Shown here piece by piece: positions 1 to 11,924 of a stretch of 64,000 nucleotides of DNA. Numbering within the stretch: the stretch's first letter is position 1; each line of letters begins with the position of its first letter. The notes under the pieces are model-generated. The model searched no databases, had not been told where the DNA came from, and was given only the letters and a program-made list of their open reading frames with translations. The stretch lies in the NCBI GenBank assembly GCA_038502055.1, contig JAXRKN010000030.1, positions 496,001 through 560,000 on the forward strand. The letters run 5' to 3'. This DNA comes from Tanytarsus gracilentus. Lineage: Eukaryota > Arthropoda > Insecta > Diptera > Chironomidae. The position numbers and the translations under genes were made by a program.

Positions 1-142
1 AAACGCTTTCATTCAGACAAATAACAATTTTATTTCCGCAAACGTTTATCCGCCAATTGAAAAATATCTCGCAGATATTTTGACAGAAATCGCTAATGAA
101 ATTGTCAGTAAGGCAACTTACGATGAACTTTTCCCGCAATAA
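1..142 (+). CDS. takeout/JHBP-family protein, 3' end only
   Basis: An open frame runs from base 2 to a TAA at 140-142 and encodes the last 46 residues of a protein; the rest lies outside the window. The end has the pattern of takeout/haemolymph juvenile-hormone-binding proteins: an Asn-rich stretch, a Pro-Pro-Ile-Glu turn, a helix, and the hallmark Asp-Glu-Leu-Phe-Pro close to the C-terminus. The neighbour at 2498-3450 on the other strand ends almost the same way (Leu-Asn-Glu-Leu-Phe-Pro). Family members are secreted carriers of small hydrophobic ligands, which is family knowledge and not shown here. Only the tail is visible, so subfamily cannot be judged. Confidence 0.75.
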   Translation, partial: NAFIQTNNNFISANVYPPIEKYLADILTEIANEIVSKATYDELFPQ

Positions 143-416
143 AAAAATTATTTAAGCACAAATTTGTGTTTTTATTTTTCACAAAAAATATTTTTTATTT
201 CATCAAAATCAAAATAATTTAAAAATTCACAAAAAATTATTAAAATGTTAATTTTTAAATTTTTTGATTAAAGAAAATTTCACGTAAAAAAATTAAATTA
301 ATTCATTTGTGTTAATTGAAAATGTTTAAAGCACGAGTTTCCGTTTAAGAACAACTTGAAATAAAAAAAGTCAAATGCGAAAATTTAAATTTAATTTATT
401 TAAACATCGAACGGCA

Positions 417-2418
417 ATGAGAGAAAAGGTTTTGATTTTAATTCTAACTTTGGTGACTTTTTCCACCCAGCAGCTTCGGGATCAGGAAAAAATTGACATT
501 CAAATGACAGAAAATTTAAACTTGATGATGGAAAAAGAATCGAGCATTTCTCTCGTGCTGACGAATTTTTCGAGCAATATTCAGAAAGTCAGTAAGAATT
601 TAAAGGCTGAAAATAAACCAAAAACTTTGACAGATGCTCTCGATAATTTCAACAATTTAATTTTACAAATTGCGACTTTAAAGAGCTTTAAACCTTACGA
701 GAACATTTCAACGTGTGGCGATGTCAATTACAAAGTGACGATGATGGATTTTGAGAGCAGGAAAATGTTCGCGGTCATCGATCAGGTTTTTTGTTAAATT
801 TAAATTTAATTAAATCAGTAATTTAAGTCGGTTGATAAAATATTCGTAATAACCACTGAATTAAATATTAAATCCACAGTTAAAGCAAAACACTTCTTTA
901 ATCTATCAAAGAAACTCACAATTGGCTCTTCAATACAATTTAAATCTTCACAAAACTCTGACTTACTTTTCGACCCTCGAACGAAGTGTTTTTATGATCA
1001 TCACAACAACTTCGACAGTCCTCAATGAATTTTGGAGTTATTTGAACATTTTGGCGATAAATATTGGAAAAATCTCAATAATTTCCAGTCAACTCAACGC
1101 ATTTAAAAAAAAGTTTTGTCAATGCTTGTCGACTGTGTCATGGAGTGGTTTTAATTCGACGCTTGAAAAAAATGTCGAAGTTATTGAAGGTAAACTTGTA
1201 AATGTTCAATTAGCTTTGTTGAAGTTAACTTCATCTGCCTGTGATTTCACCAAAAAAGCATCAATTGATACAAATAATTTTTACCTCAACGCACTGCAAA
1301 CGACTTTAGAAAAAATTCGGACACTTTCTGACTATCCAAAAATTTTATGGCCAAATGTCGCAAATTGTAATGACTTATTTAACCGGATAAAATTTTTGCT
1401 CTTTAAACACTCTCAATATTTGACAATTTTACCATCGGCCAATTTGAATTATTCGTTGATTGTTTCGTATTCAAGGGCTTTAAGTTCAACCAGCAACAAA
1501 TCAAACTCAACATCATTAAAAAGTGCTTTGGATTCCGTTAATAAAGTTGAACTTAAACTGAAAGAATACATTTCACTTTTAACTTATTCAACGATAAAAA
1601 TGGCACAAATGGCTGGTGACATTAGTGCCTTGGGTGACACCTACTGCACGTGCGAAATTAACGGTGGAACAACTTCAGTTAAACCTTCCCAAATGACAGC
1701 AACGTCGATTATGCATCCAACAACTACTACAACGTCAAAAGCACGCACAACTAGTACTACAACACCAACCACAACTAGTACTACAGCACCAACCACAACT
1801 AGTACTACAACACCAACCACAACAAGTAATAAAACACCAACAACTAGTACTACAACACCAACTACAAGCACAACTAGTACTACAACACCAACAACTAGTA
1901 CTACAACGCCAACAACAAGCACAACTAGTACTACAAAACCAACTTCATCATCAACTACACAAACTTCAACCACGGTTATGATTCCGAATACTTCTGTGTG
2001 CAACGCAACCACAAATATCACAGACTCGAATGGATTAATTACAAAGAAAGTTTGCATGATATCAACAGGTTACGCCCACGCAGCAGCAGTGGCATTTTGT
2101 CGATCGAATGGTATGCAAGGTCTTTATGCGATCGTCGATGTGAATCACTTCAATCAGCTTGCGAACTTTTTGACTCAAAAAATGATGGCTTATTATGGTG
2201 GCATTAATGGATGTACTCTTGTGATTGATGGAGAACAAGCAGCGAATGGAACTTGGTTCAATTACAATCCAAGTGCGAGTTTACTTTACAGCGGTGCGAT
2301 ACCGCAAACTGGAAGTGGAGGATTTATTTTAATTGCTGGAACACTTGGAGGTTTTGTCACGATGGCAGTGAGTGCAGACACTGGTAGTTGGGTTTTATGT
2401 GAATATGATGTGGTTTAA
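417..2418 (+). CDS. Secreted helical-mucin-C-type-lectin-like protein
   Basis: Two exons, 417-785 and 880-2418, joined in phase 0 across a 94-bp intron, give about 635 residues. An in-frame ATG at 375 also exists, but the start at 417 gives a clean signal peptide (MREKVLILILTLVTFS). Residues about 20-380 are helical and align with the N-terminal region of the genes at 43034-45316 and 39418-42714, including across the intron joint. Residues about 385-490 are a Thr/Ser/Pro mucin-like repeat, probably O-glycosylated. The last ~145 residues resemble a C-type-lectin-like domain: a Cys in a SNGMQ helix, an AANGTWFNYNP strand, and a final Trp-Val-Leu-Cys-Glu. I see no classic calcium-site motif. Compared with its relatives it has a mucin linker where they have DM9-like exons. 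Function unknown; a secreted or cell-surface coat or recognition role is inference. Confidence 0.8.
1730..1965 (+). repeat. In-frame Thr-rich coding repeat (mucin-like)
   Basis: Imperfect tandem copies of a unit near ACAACTAGTACTACAACACC encode Thr-Ser-Thr-Thr-Thr-Pro runs inside the lectin-like gene at 417-2418. The opposite strand is also open here, but its Val/Leu-rich reading is a by-product of the repeat. Confidence 0.85.
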
Positions 2419-2497
2419 ATTGAAATAAATTAAAGTTTTGATGTCAAACTTGGTCCCAAATTTTCAAACCCAAAATTTTATTTCATTTTTTATCAAT

Positions 2498-3450
2498 TTA
2501 CAATGGAAAAAGTTCATTTAAAGTCGCTTGTCCACAAATCTCGTTAGCAACGGCCACAAAATGTTCACCAAGATTCTTCTCAGCTATCAATGCAGTGATC
2601 GTTTCTTCGAGACTTTTGTTTGATGGAAAAAGATTTGACATTTTGAAAAATCGAGTTTTGCCGTGAATAATTTTGATGGTTATGCGACCGAATCGAATAA
2701 ATTCTTCTCCATTTTTAAGATACTTTGTTGCTTTCATGGTGACACGACCGCGATAATTTTCGAGCTTCATGAAGATTTCACCTTGGCTTTTGATTCGCTG
2801 ACCGAGGAGTCGAAGTGAGAGATCGTAGTTGCCTTTGATGTCCAATTTGGGGAGGGTGAAAAGAACATCAAACTTGAGGTCATCGACGATGGCACTAATG
2901 TGAGGGTTGAAAAATATTTTTAGGGTTCTCAAATTATTTTAAAACTCACCGAAGTTTGTCGATCGAAAAATTACTCGCGCCTTTGATTTTTAAATTTGTA
3001 ATTTTAGCTCTTAAATTTTGACCGTCGCCGATCTGCGGGGAAAAATTATTTTGAGGAATTTTAAATTAATTTTTGAAGATTTTAATTTTTTTTCAAAATC
3101 ACTTTTTTAATTATTTTGGTAAAAATCACCTCAAGATATTTCAATATGAAAGGTTCGAGTGCCGGCCAAGATCTCCTTTTGCGAGCGATGGTTGAATAAT
3201 TTTGACAGCGTCAATTATGCATTCGCTCATGTTCGTTTCATTTCGATGACAAACTTTTATTGACGAAGCTTTTGAAAAACGAATCGAATTTTTTGAAATA
3301 AATTTTCAAAAATTTTTAAAATGTCTTAAAAATATATTCAAAATTTTTAGAAATATTTTAAAAATTTATTTTTAATTTTTTCTTACGTAATTTAGCGAGT
3401 GTTGAATTAGATAAAAATAAAATTAATCCAAAAAGTAAGAAAATATTCAT
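2498..3450 (-). CDS. takeout/JHBP-family protein with a one-base frame break
   Basis: Four exons on the minus strand: 3387-3450 (signal peptide MNIFLLFGLILFLSNSTLA), 3130-3253, 2950-3032 and 2498-2894, all with GT-AG borders. Takeout features in order: Cys-His-Arg then a Cys-Ile-Ile-Asp-Ala helix (the N-terminal disulfide), Leu-Glu-Pro-Phe, Asn-Leu-Lys-Ile-Lys-Gly, and a terminal Asn-Glu-Leu-Phe-Pro-Leu. The total of 668 bases is not divisible by three. In exon 2 the frame that reads up to LAKGDL does not continue into PALEPFILKYLE; one base is missing or extra at about 3160-3182. Splice sites and both halves otherwise look healthy, so this is either a recent pseudogene or a sequence error. 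It converges on the lectin-like gene at 417-2418. Confidence 0.75.
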
Positions 3451-4052
3451 TTTATTATTTTTTAAAATATTTTTCAGTGAATAAATTTTTTAAAACTTCT
3501 TCACTCTTTAACGTTCACTCAAATAATAAATTTTATTTTCATCGAGAACATTTCTTATAAAGATTTTTGAATAAACAAATAGTTAAATAACAAATCGATT
3601 TTAGCATGTAATTATCTCAAAAGCAACAAAAAAGTGTTTCAGAGTTCAAAAAGTGATGAGTGCGAAAAAATGAGGAAAAAAAAGAATAATAAAATCATTT
3701 TTGAAAGTGACTTTGAAGATTTATGGATCAGAAAATATTTTTTTCTTTTAAATAAAAATAAAAAATTTAAAATTTATTATTTTAGCAAAAAATTCAGAGA
3801 TTTTTGAAGTTTGTTAATTTTTTATATAAATTGAAGTCAATTTGAGACTCAAGTTGACATTAATTTTGAGGTTCAAGTTGAAATTATTTTTAGAATAAAA
3901 TTTCATACGAAGTCTTTTGATTCTTACTAAAATTTCCAACTCTAGAAAAATTCAACTGACTTAAAAAACTTCAATCTCTGAAAATTCCAACATTCCAAAA
4001 TTCCAAAAAATAAATTTTAGTTTTTCCTTCTTAAATTTATGAAAAACTCAAA
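3451..4052. other. Intergenic, AT-rich
   Basis: Between the start of the minus-strand takeout gene and the start of the ionotropic receptor. It must hold both divergent promoters, but I see no distinctive motif, RNA gene or open frame. Confidence 0.6.
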
Positions 4053-6195
4053 ATGAAGTTAATAATAATTATTTTTCTCTTTTTATCTTTAACTTCTTTA
4101 ATTTTAAATGCAAACTGCAAAAAAATGTCAAAGACAGTCGAAATTTATTCAATTTCAACCGCAATCAACGAAGCAATTTCAGAACTTTTCTCAAAAAATC
4201 GAATCGATTTTGATTTTATCATTGCTGGAAAATTTTCCACCCACCTTCGAGACGTTTTTGATAAAATTAGAATTGAGTCGAGAGTGAAAATTTTAAAAAC
4301 TTCGAGACTGAGTTGCGAATTAATTTTGAACAAAGTTTTTGTGCTTTTTTTGGACTCGATTGAAACTCTCAAGGAACTTTTGAATCTTCAATGCTTTCAA
4401 AAGTTTAACGAAATCAGTCCGGCTGCGATGGACTTAAAATATCTCGTTTATATTGAGAAAAATTTCTCAGTGACTGAAATCGATGTGAAAAAGCCGAATT
4501 TCATGTTTGGTGAATTTTTGCACTTTGCTTATTTCATAATAAACTCAAGCACTGGAGTTCAACTCAAAACTTTCGAGTGGTGGACTTCAAAGTCATGCGA
4601 CAAAACTCAGTTTGTGACAGTTGACACTTTCAATCAAAAATGGCGTCCAAAAATTCCACGAAAATTTAAAAACTTTCACAACTGCACTCTCAATGTTCAC
4701 TCAGCGGCGATTGATTTAAATTTAATGAAATCTCAGCAACGCTACGGACTACCACTAACCAAAAGGTATCACAAAATTTTGGCGATTCGAGACGCAGCGG
4801 AAGCTGAACTCAGCAAAATTTTCGGCGATCAAGGAAATTACAAAGTGAAACAACTGAAATATTTCGAGAAAGATAAATTTCAGGTTGAACATTACATTGA
4901 AAAATTCATGCCGAAAAGTAAAACCCACATTGGTTCACTTTTCACTGACGATATAATCAGCCTTATGATGCCACGAGCGATGTTTTACTCGAGCTATGAG
5001 AAAATGGTGCTGCCGTTCGATCATGACACTTGGATTTACTTGCTGATCACTTTTGGTGTTGGATTTATTGTGATTTTGATCATCAACATGACACCGCGAT
5101 GGTTCCGAGATTTTATTTATGGAAAAGGTGTTAAAGGTGCAGAATTCAATTTGATTGGAACATTTTTTGGCATTGGACAGACGAAAGAACCTGAAAATTA
5201 TACTGGACGAATTTTGCTGCTTTTTTTCATCATTTTCTGCTTGATTTTCAGAACAGCTTATCAAGGTTTGATTTTAATTATTTAAATTTAATATTTTTCA
5301 TGCAAGTGCAATTTACTTGCAATTTTCATGCTATTTAAATGTAATTTGTGTATAAATTATTTTTTTAATGAGTAATTAGAAAATTCGAGGAAAAATAACA
5401 AAAAAATAATTTTAAAACTTCTTTTCAGGTGTTTTCTTCACAATGATGACGACTGACATAAGAAAACCTCAACCAACGACAATTTTGGAGTTGAAAGAGA
5501 GAAATTTCACAGTTTATACGCTCGATGATTTAGGACAAAATCGACAAGCTTATGTTTCGTCTAAAATTGACCCAAAAATCAGGTTTGGAGTTTTTGCACT
5601 TTTGAACTTAAAACATGAAATATTTTTTTGTGTCCACGTGTGGAAAATTTTAACGTTTTTAAAATTTCTTTAAATTTTTTCTTTATCTCAAACTTCCAGA
5701 CCTCGAATCCTTCGATGTAACTTTTGGGACATTGGCTTGAAATTTTTATTACTTCTCAAAACTGATTCAAATATTGCAATAACCACAGACACGGCTGACT
5801 TTCGAACTCTCGGAGCTGTTTTTAAAGTCAAGCCTGATGTACTTGAGGAAAAAATCATAACCGAAACTCACGGACTTCAAGTTTATAAAAATAATTTTAT
5901 GTTTCGTCACATTGAGGATGTCATGCAGTGGCTCATTGTCGCTGGAATTCCTCAGCAGCATTTTAAGTTTGTATTGGAAACTGCTTTGTGGAGAGTTGAA
6001 CCACTTCCGCCTGCACCGCAAGTTTTTGGAATGAAAGATTTGGAATTTGGATTCGTGACTTGGCTTGTGACTTGTGGAATTTCCATTTGTGTTTTTGTGG
6101 TTGAAATTTTACTCGAAAGTATTAAGAGAAATGTTTTGTTTCTCTTAGGTCTTGATGGAATTTTGAGAATTTTAAGGAATAAAATGTTTTTGTGA
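4053..6195 (+). CDS. Divergent ionotropic receptor (IR)
   Basis: Three exons, 4053-5265, 5429-5582 and 5700-6195, in phases 1 and 2, give 620 residues with a signal peptide (MKLIIIIFLFLSLTSLI). The C-terminal half has the iGluR/IR channel layout: a pre-M1 segment with LPFDHDTW and M1 at about 327-346, a pore-loop stretch with a GTFFGIGQ motif, M2/M3 ending in the family hallmark Arg-Thr-Ala-Tyr-Gln-Gly at the first splice joint, a post-M3 segment with Pro-x-Thr-Ile-x-Glu-Leu, and a last membrane helix at about 570-592. The extracellular part is divergent. Its paralog at 15422-17574 has matching splice phases. IRs are sensory cation channels in chemosensory neurons; ligand unknown. It does not look like the conserved co-receptors, so it is probably a taste-type divergent IR. 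Confidence 0.85.
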
Positions 6196-6319
6196 ATTTA
6201 ATTTTCGTTTTATTTGAAATTCTTTCAATTTTGAATATGTCAACGGAATGGAAGCAAAATTCAATTTATTACAAAAAATTGTGACTTAACTTTGACTACA
6301 TTTTGATTCCAATTTTTGT

Positions 6320-7926
6320 CTACTTCTCTTTTATGCACATCCACATGCTCGGCAATTCAAAAGTTTGTGTCGATGCCTGAATATTTTCCTGCGTGAACGG
6401 TATGTGCCAATTAAAATTGACATTGTGAGCCTTAATCTCAAACTGAATTGGATCTCTAACAATCACCCGACCATTGGTCGTTACTAAAGTATATTGATGC
6501 TCCTGTTGCCATCTTCTGAAGATATTTTTCATTTTTGAGTTGAGCAGATGTGAATGTTGGCGCATTAAGTCCCGTGAGAAAATGTTTGTGTGGGTGCCGC
6601 TCTTAAAGGCAGCATACAAAATGAAGAGATCATCGCAGGATCTAAAAAATATATAATTAAATGTTAGAAACAGAGGTTTAAGTTGATCGATCTAAAACTT
6701 ACAGATCATCCACAAGAAAGAACATCGAGTTCTGCTTGATGAATTGAATTTCTCTTCTCGGCCACGAATTCATGTACTTTCGTCCTATGACCAAGCACTT
6801 CATTTTTTTATCTACAAAATGCTTCACGACCTGAGCTAAAATTTTAGAATAGACCACCGGCGACAACTTATTTCCACGCGAATAAGCCACATTAAGTCCA
6901 TCAATGACACAATCGTAAGGCTTTGTCTTCTCAACGAATCCTTTAAATCTCTCAATTTCGGCGGGGTTTGATTTTATGAAAGCATCGCTCTTAATGATGA
7001 TATCTTCGAGAAAGGTTTTTGCGACTTTGTTAAATTCAGAATCCATCAGCTTCACTCCCGGCAATTGACCCGCACACGCTGGACATTTTCCTTTTCTATT
7101 GATCGTCACCAATGAACAATTATAATTATTTTTAAGTGAACGCGAAAATTCATCGATATCAGACTCGGGCAATAGCATTGCGTGCTCACTAATAAATTCG
7201 AGCATTTGATCAACTTTCTTCTTATCGTTCTGATGCTTGCTTAGCCATTCGGTGAATATAAATGTCCTTGGAAGTTGAAATCGAGCTGGCATCTCGTTCA
7301 AGTACTTCCATGCAAGCTTTTCTTCGCCCTCGGCGATTGCTCTCGATATAAAGGCACAATATGCTGATTTATCGGGTGCTTTGTCGGTGATCATTTCGAA
7401 ATATTTCTCAGCATCTTTCCAGCTGGATGTCAGCGACAATCCGTGAATTATTCCTTCGGCGGTGTGCGAGTCGAGGAACTTAAATTTATCCGTGATTGTA
7501 TTGCACCATTTAAGCACATCGATCCTATCGTCTGCACTCAATTCTCCACTCGTTCGATATCGAGCGTAGTACAGTCTAATTAATCTGATTACAAAAGCAT
7601 CTGAAGCGTTTAAATTGTTAGTTTTGAGGTATTCGATGTAGGATTTGGCGATATCGAGTCGAGCTCCGTTAAAACACTTTGAAATAATTAAGGCATCGAT
7701 GTTGGCTGCAATTAATTTAAATTAGAAGTTAATTTTTAATTTCAATGAACTTACTCAGATTGCAAATGTAGTTATTTTCCAGCATTTGCTTTCTTATGCC
7801 ATCCCACTGGATCACTTCTGGTTTATCGATTAATATGCTCGTTAGTGGATCATTCTGATACTTGTTGTAAACTGGCTTTGCATAATTTCTTTTAAAAATT
7901 TGAATTAAATTTCTCCGCAAAAGCAT
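6320..7926 (-). CDS. PRORP: Mitochondrial ribonuclease P catalytic subunit (PRORP/MRPP3)
   Basis: Three exons, 7755-7926, 6703-7705 and 6320-6641 (minus), give 498 residues. I chose the ATG at 7926 over the one at 7995 because it opens directly with a basic, amphipathic mitochondrial targeting sequence (MLLRRNLIQIFKRNYAKP). Residues about 60-250 are helical-repeat (PPR-like). A zinc-binding CPAC lies at about 264-267. The NYN-type nuclease domain follows with DCVIDGLNVAY at about 317-327 and VDDLSCDDLF at about 389-399, supplying the metal-binding aspartates. The C-terminal EHQ and WMC match the expected His/Cys zinc ligands. In animals this protein cuts the 5' leader from mitochondrial precursor tRNAs together with two partners (family knowledge). 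The fly ortholog is called mulder. Length is close to the family norm. Confidence 0.93.
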
Positions 7927-8505
7927 GTTTACTTTTTTATTTTTTTCTGTGTTACAGTGAAATGTCTGTGAACGGAAACTGCTGAATGTAAACAAATTTT
8001 TTTTTGATGTAGAATTGAAAAATAATTTTTAATTTTTTGAAATCTTTGGCGTTTTAAATCTGAAGTCGAGTAAGATTTGTGATTTATTTATTTTTAACTT
8101 TTAAAACAAAGAAATTCTCTCGATATTTTTTTTAAACTTGATCTTTTGTTTTTACTGTGAAATTTATTTTGAGTGTGTTGGTGAGTTCAGCTGTAAAATT
8201 GTGAAGGGCTTTTGCGGTATTTAAGGCAATTGCATAAATTTATCATTTATATGAATTTTTTAAATTTTTTAATTTAAATTATACGTTATAGAATTAAAAG
8301 ATTAGATTAAATTTAAAAATTTACGATCCGAAACATAAAATTAATTAATTAATTTCCACTCGTCGACGTCAATTCTAACGAATGCCAATTTCTCAGCTGA
8401 AAATCAAAAACAAAGAATCTCAATGCATCTCTCGAATATTTTCCCTTAAAATCTTTTAGTTTCGCGTGAAATGTAAATTGTGAAAGACGTCCTTATTTAA
8501 ATAAT
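7927..8505. promoter_or_regulatory. Divergent intergenic region between PRORP and KLHL5-like genes
   Basis: The two genes are transcribed away from each other, so this ~580-bp AT-rich spacer should hold both promoters and 5' UTRs. I see no clear TATA box at either end, which fits housekeeping-type promoters, but no specific site can be named. Confidence 0.4.
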
Positions 8506-11037
8506 ATGTCGACAATTTCTCCAGATGACTCTCGCGAGTCCATATATATGAGGTATAAATAAATATCTTCAGAATAAATTTTTATTCACATCAATTTGCA
8601 TTCATTTAGCGTTAATTCAATTAGTTCATTGACAATCAACTCCGATGATCTCTTCAAGAATCGCAATTTTCCTCAGCAATTTTTGCAGTCCTTGCATCTT
8701 GCGTTAGAAAACAAGCAGTTAATTGATATTGAGCTCGTTAGTGGGATCGATGGAAAAAGGTAAGTGAAGATGTTTTGATTTGCGTAGGTCTCTCAAGGTT
8801 GCTGTTGTAAACAAAAATATTAGATGTGGGTGCAATGACTTTTTTTGACAGACGGATTAATTTTAATCCAAAGGATTTAAAAGATCTATTACTTAAATCA
8901 AGGGATTTAAATTAAAATCTATAGATCTAATTTAATCTAATCACACTACTCTGGAAGAATGAAAAAAATGAGCATGGCAAAATGCCAACGGATAAATTCC
9001 TGATTCATGTTCATTCTTTCTTTGTCTGTCGCACATGTTTTCCTTTGTTTTCTAATTATTTTTAATCCTTTCACAGAATCCCAGCGCATAAAATTATTTT
9101 ATCGGTATGCAGTGCATACTTTCACGCAATGTTCAACTCAAACTTGAGGGAATCAAATGAAAATGAAATTATAATTAATGAGGTTGATGGCGAGATTTTG
9201 GAATTACTCGTTCGATATTGCTACGCAGGCAGCATAAACATCACAGAAGATAACGTGGAAAGAATTTTATCCACGGCATGTCTCTTTCAAATGTCTTCCG
9301 TTGTCACTGCTTGCAGTAATTTTTTAGGCAAGCAACTGCACTTTAGCAACGCAATTGGTTTTGTTCTTTTCGCCGAGCAACAAAGTTGTGACGATCTCTA
9401 CCTCCTGTCGCTCAATTTTGTCGAGGCGAATTTTATGGATGTTTACGGAAAATCGGAAGAATTCTTGCGAATGGACATCGATCAACTCACGAAGCTATTA
9501 AAGAATGACGACCTGAATGTAAATTCTGAAGAAGATGTTTTTTATGCAGTCAAAAAATGGATAAATCACTCCGACGATCGTATCGTGCACATTCCGACTC
9601 TTCTCTCACTCATTAAGCTTCCCCAACTCACGCCAGAATTCATCGCCGATCATATTGAAAAAATGTGTTCATCAATTGAGACTCAAAAGATGCTTCTCGA
9701 TGCATATAAATTTCAACTCATTCCGGAACGTAGAAATTTGCGAGAGTTTTATGCAAAACCGAGAAAATCGACTGTTGGAAAGTTGCTAACGATCGGTGGA
9801 ATGGACTCCCAGAAGGGTGCAGTGACAATTGAGAGCTTTGATTTGAGAGACAATAAATGGAATTTGCTCAAAAATATGCCAACAAGGTGAATTTACTGGA
9901 AATTTCTAGCTTACCTTATTTTTAGATTAAAAAAGTGCGTTATGAAAATTCACATGAAAAATTTTCAAAACATATTTTTTAATTTTAAAAATAAATTTGG
10001 GATAATTTTACTAATTTTAAAATTATTTTTTAGACGATTGCAATTCGGTTGTGCTTTATACAGAGATAAATTGATAATTGTGGGTGGTCGTGATGGGTTG
10101 AAGACACTCAACACAGTCGACGCGATTGATTTACAAACCATGAGGTATGAAAAAGTAAAAAAAAATTTAACGGTTATTTAATTATCCATTTTTAAAAGTT
10201 GGACATCTTTGTCGAGTCCGATGGGAACTACACGACATGGATTGGGTGTTGCTTTGATGAAAAATGCTCTTTATGCAGTTGGTGAGTAAAAACTAAGTAA
10301 AGTAATTTTTTAATCAAATTTCTTCTTTTTCAAGGCGGTCACGACGGATGGTCATACTTGAATTCTGTCGAAAGATTAGATTTGACGACAAAAACTTGGA
10401 GTTATGTCGCGCCGATGCTAACAATGCGGTCAACCTGTGCGGTGATTGTTTTAGAAGAAAAACTTTACGTGATTGGCGGTCGAGAAAGTTCAATTTGTCA
10501 TCGAAGTGTCGAATGTTATGATCCATTAGTTAACAGATGGACAACAAAGGCGCCGATGAATAAAAGACGCGGTGGTGCAGCAGCCGTTTCATATAATGGA
10601 TCAATTTATGTTTTTGGCGGTCATGATCTTCCCGTCTCGAATCCGGCTTGTCAACGGACGAACAGCATCGAAAAATATTCACCAGCAACGGACACGTGGA
10701 CTCTGATAGCGAATCTCGATATTGCACGCGACTCAATCGGAGTCGGTATTTTAGGAAATTATATTATTGTCGTAGGTCAGTAATGAAAGAAATTTTATTT
10801 AGGTCAATGGTTTAAAAATAAAATTTTATATCTTCGACAGGCGGTTTTGATGGCACAAACTACATGGAGACGGTCGAGCAATATGATCCTGAAACAAATG
10901 AAATTAAACCGTTAAAAAATTTGAATTTTGCACGAGCTGGCTCATGCATTGTGGCTATCGAGAAAAATCAGCTGTCCGGATGCAGCAACGAAAGTTTCTT
11001 CAGCATTCAACAAGCAAATCATTCGACTACAGTTTAG
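8506..11037 (+). CDS. KLHL5: KLHL5-like BTB-BACK-Kelch protein
   Basis: Seven exons: 8506-8552, 8610-8759, 9077-9886, 10034-10144, 10199-10281, 10335-10775 and 10841-11037, all in frame, giving 612 residues. The BTB domain is unmistakable across the exon 2/3 joint (IDIELVSGIDGKRIPAHKII, then the SAYFHAMF motif). A BACK domain follows (VKKWINHSDDR, LIKLPQL). Then come six Kelch blades with repeated Gly-Gly pairs, including VGGRDGLKTLNTV and GGHDGWSYLNSVE, which match the KLHL4/KLHL5 group closely. Such proteins act as substrate adaptors for Cullin-3 ubiquitin ligases: BTB binds Cul3 and Kelch binds the target (family knowledge). Targets of this one are unknown. The N-terminus is short (about 35 residues before the BTB) compared with human KLHL5. 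Confidence 0.92.
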
Positions 11038-11924
11038 TAACTTTTCAATGAAAATCGTTCATTAATGCTTATTAACAAAATGTCTTCGAGATTTTCGCAT
11101 CACAAAAATATTTTTTACAAATAACATTTTCATGATTTTCTTTATAATTTTTCGCTGCATGCATTTAAGTGTGAAACTTTTATCATTCCAATCCTGAATC
11201 TAATTTTCTCTTCTTTAGATTAGGCGATCGACGAGTTTTAGATATGCACAGTTAAACTCTTATGACTACGTTTTATGATCTTTTATACATTTCTTCATGC
11301 ATATCTCAAAAACGACTCTCTTTCGTGTGATTTAGTGAACATTTCTCTACTTCTAAAATAATTGTGATGTTTTTTAAAATCGACATATGATATAAAAAAA
11401 ATTGTGGATAGTTTTAACTGACTGCTGTGTAGACAATTTGTGACTCAAGACTTTTTAGGAATTTTTTTAAAATCAATAAAATTAATTTTGGAAATAAAAT
11501 AATTTTTAATTTTGATTCTTTATTTTTCAGTTATCATTTTTCTTTAATTTTTATAATTTTCAATTTTTTTGTAACATGCATCTATACATGAAAAATCTAA
11601 AATTTTGGCAATTTTCAAAATTTTGACTTCAAATATTTTCACGATGTTTTTTAAAAGGAAATTTCAAGGAAAAGGCGAATGTCTTTTGCAAGAAAACAGT
11701 GCAACTGAAAATGCTTTGCACCCTCTTGTTTAAATTAATTTTCATTAATTTTATTAACTAACAAAAAATAAAAAAAATTTGAATAAACCTAAAAGTAATT
11801 TTTAAAACCCTACAAAAGTTTTAATCCTATAACATTCGTAACGTTCCACGAATCTCAATTTGAATAAAACTCGTTTCGTTTGTTCTCGCAGCATCAGTTT
11901 TCGCTAAAATTTTGTGGTGCTAAG
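11038..11924. other. Intergenic and 3' UTR, AT-rich
   Basis: It holds the 3' UTR of the KLHL5-like gene and the promoter/5' UTR of the IDGF. Possible poly(A) signals occur near 11475-11500 (AATAAAAT). I see no further gene or structured repeat. Confidence 0.5.

Noticed and set aside
375..416. Upstream in-frame ATG for the lectin-like gene
   Set aside because: It would put 14 polar residues before the signal peptide; the ATG at 417 gives a standard leader.
1641..2057. Minus-strand open frame rich in Val and Leu
   Set aside because: Mirror reading of the Thr-Pro mucin repeat of the real plus-strand gene.
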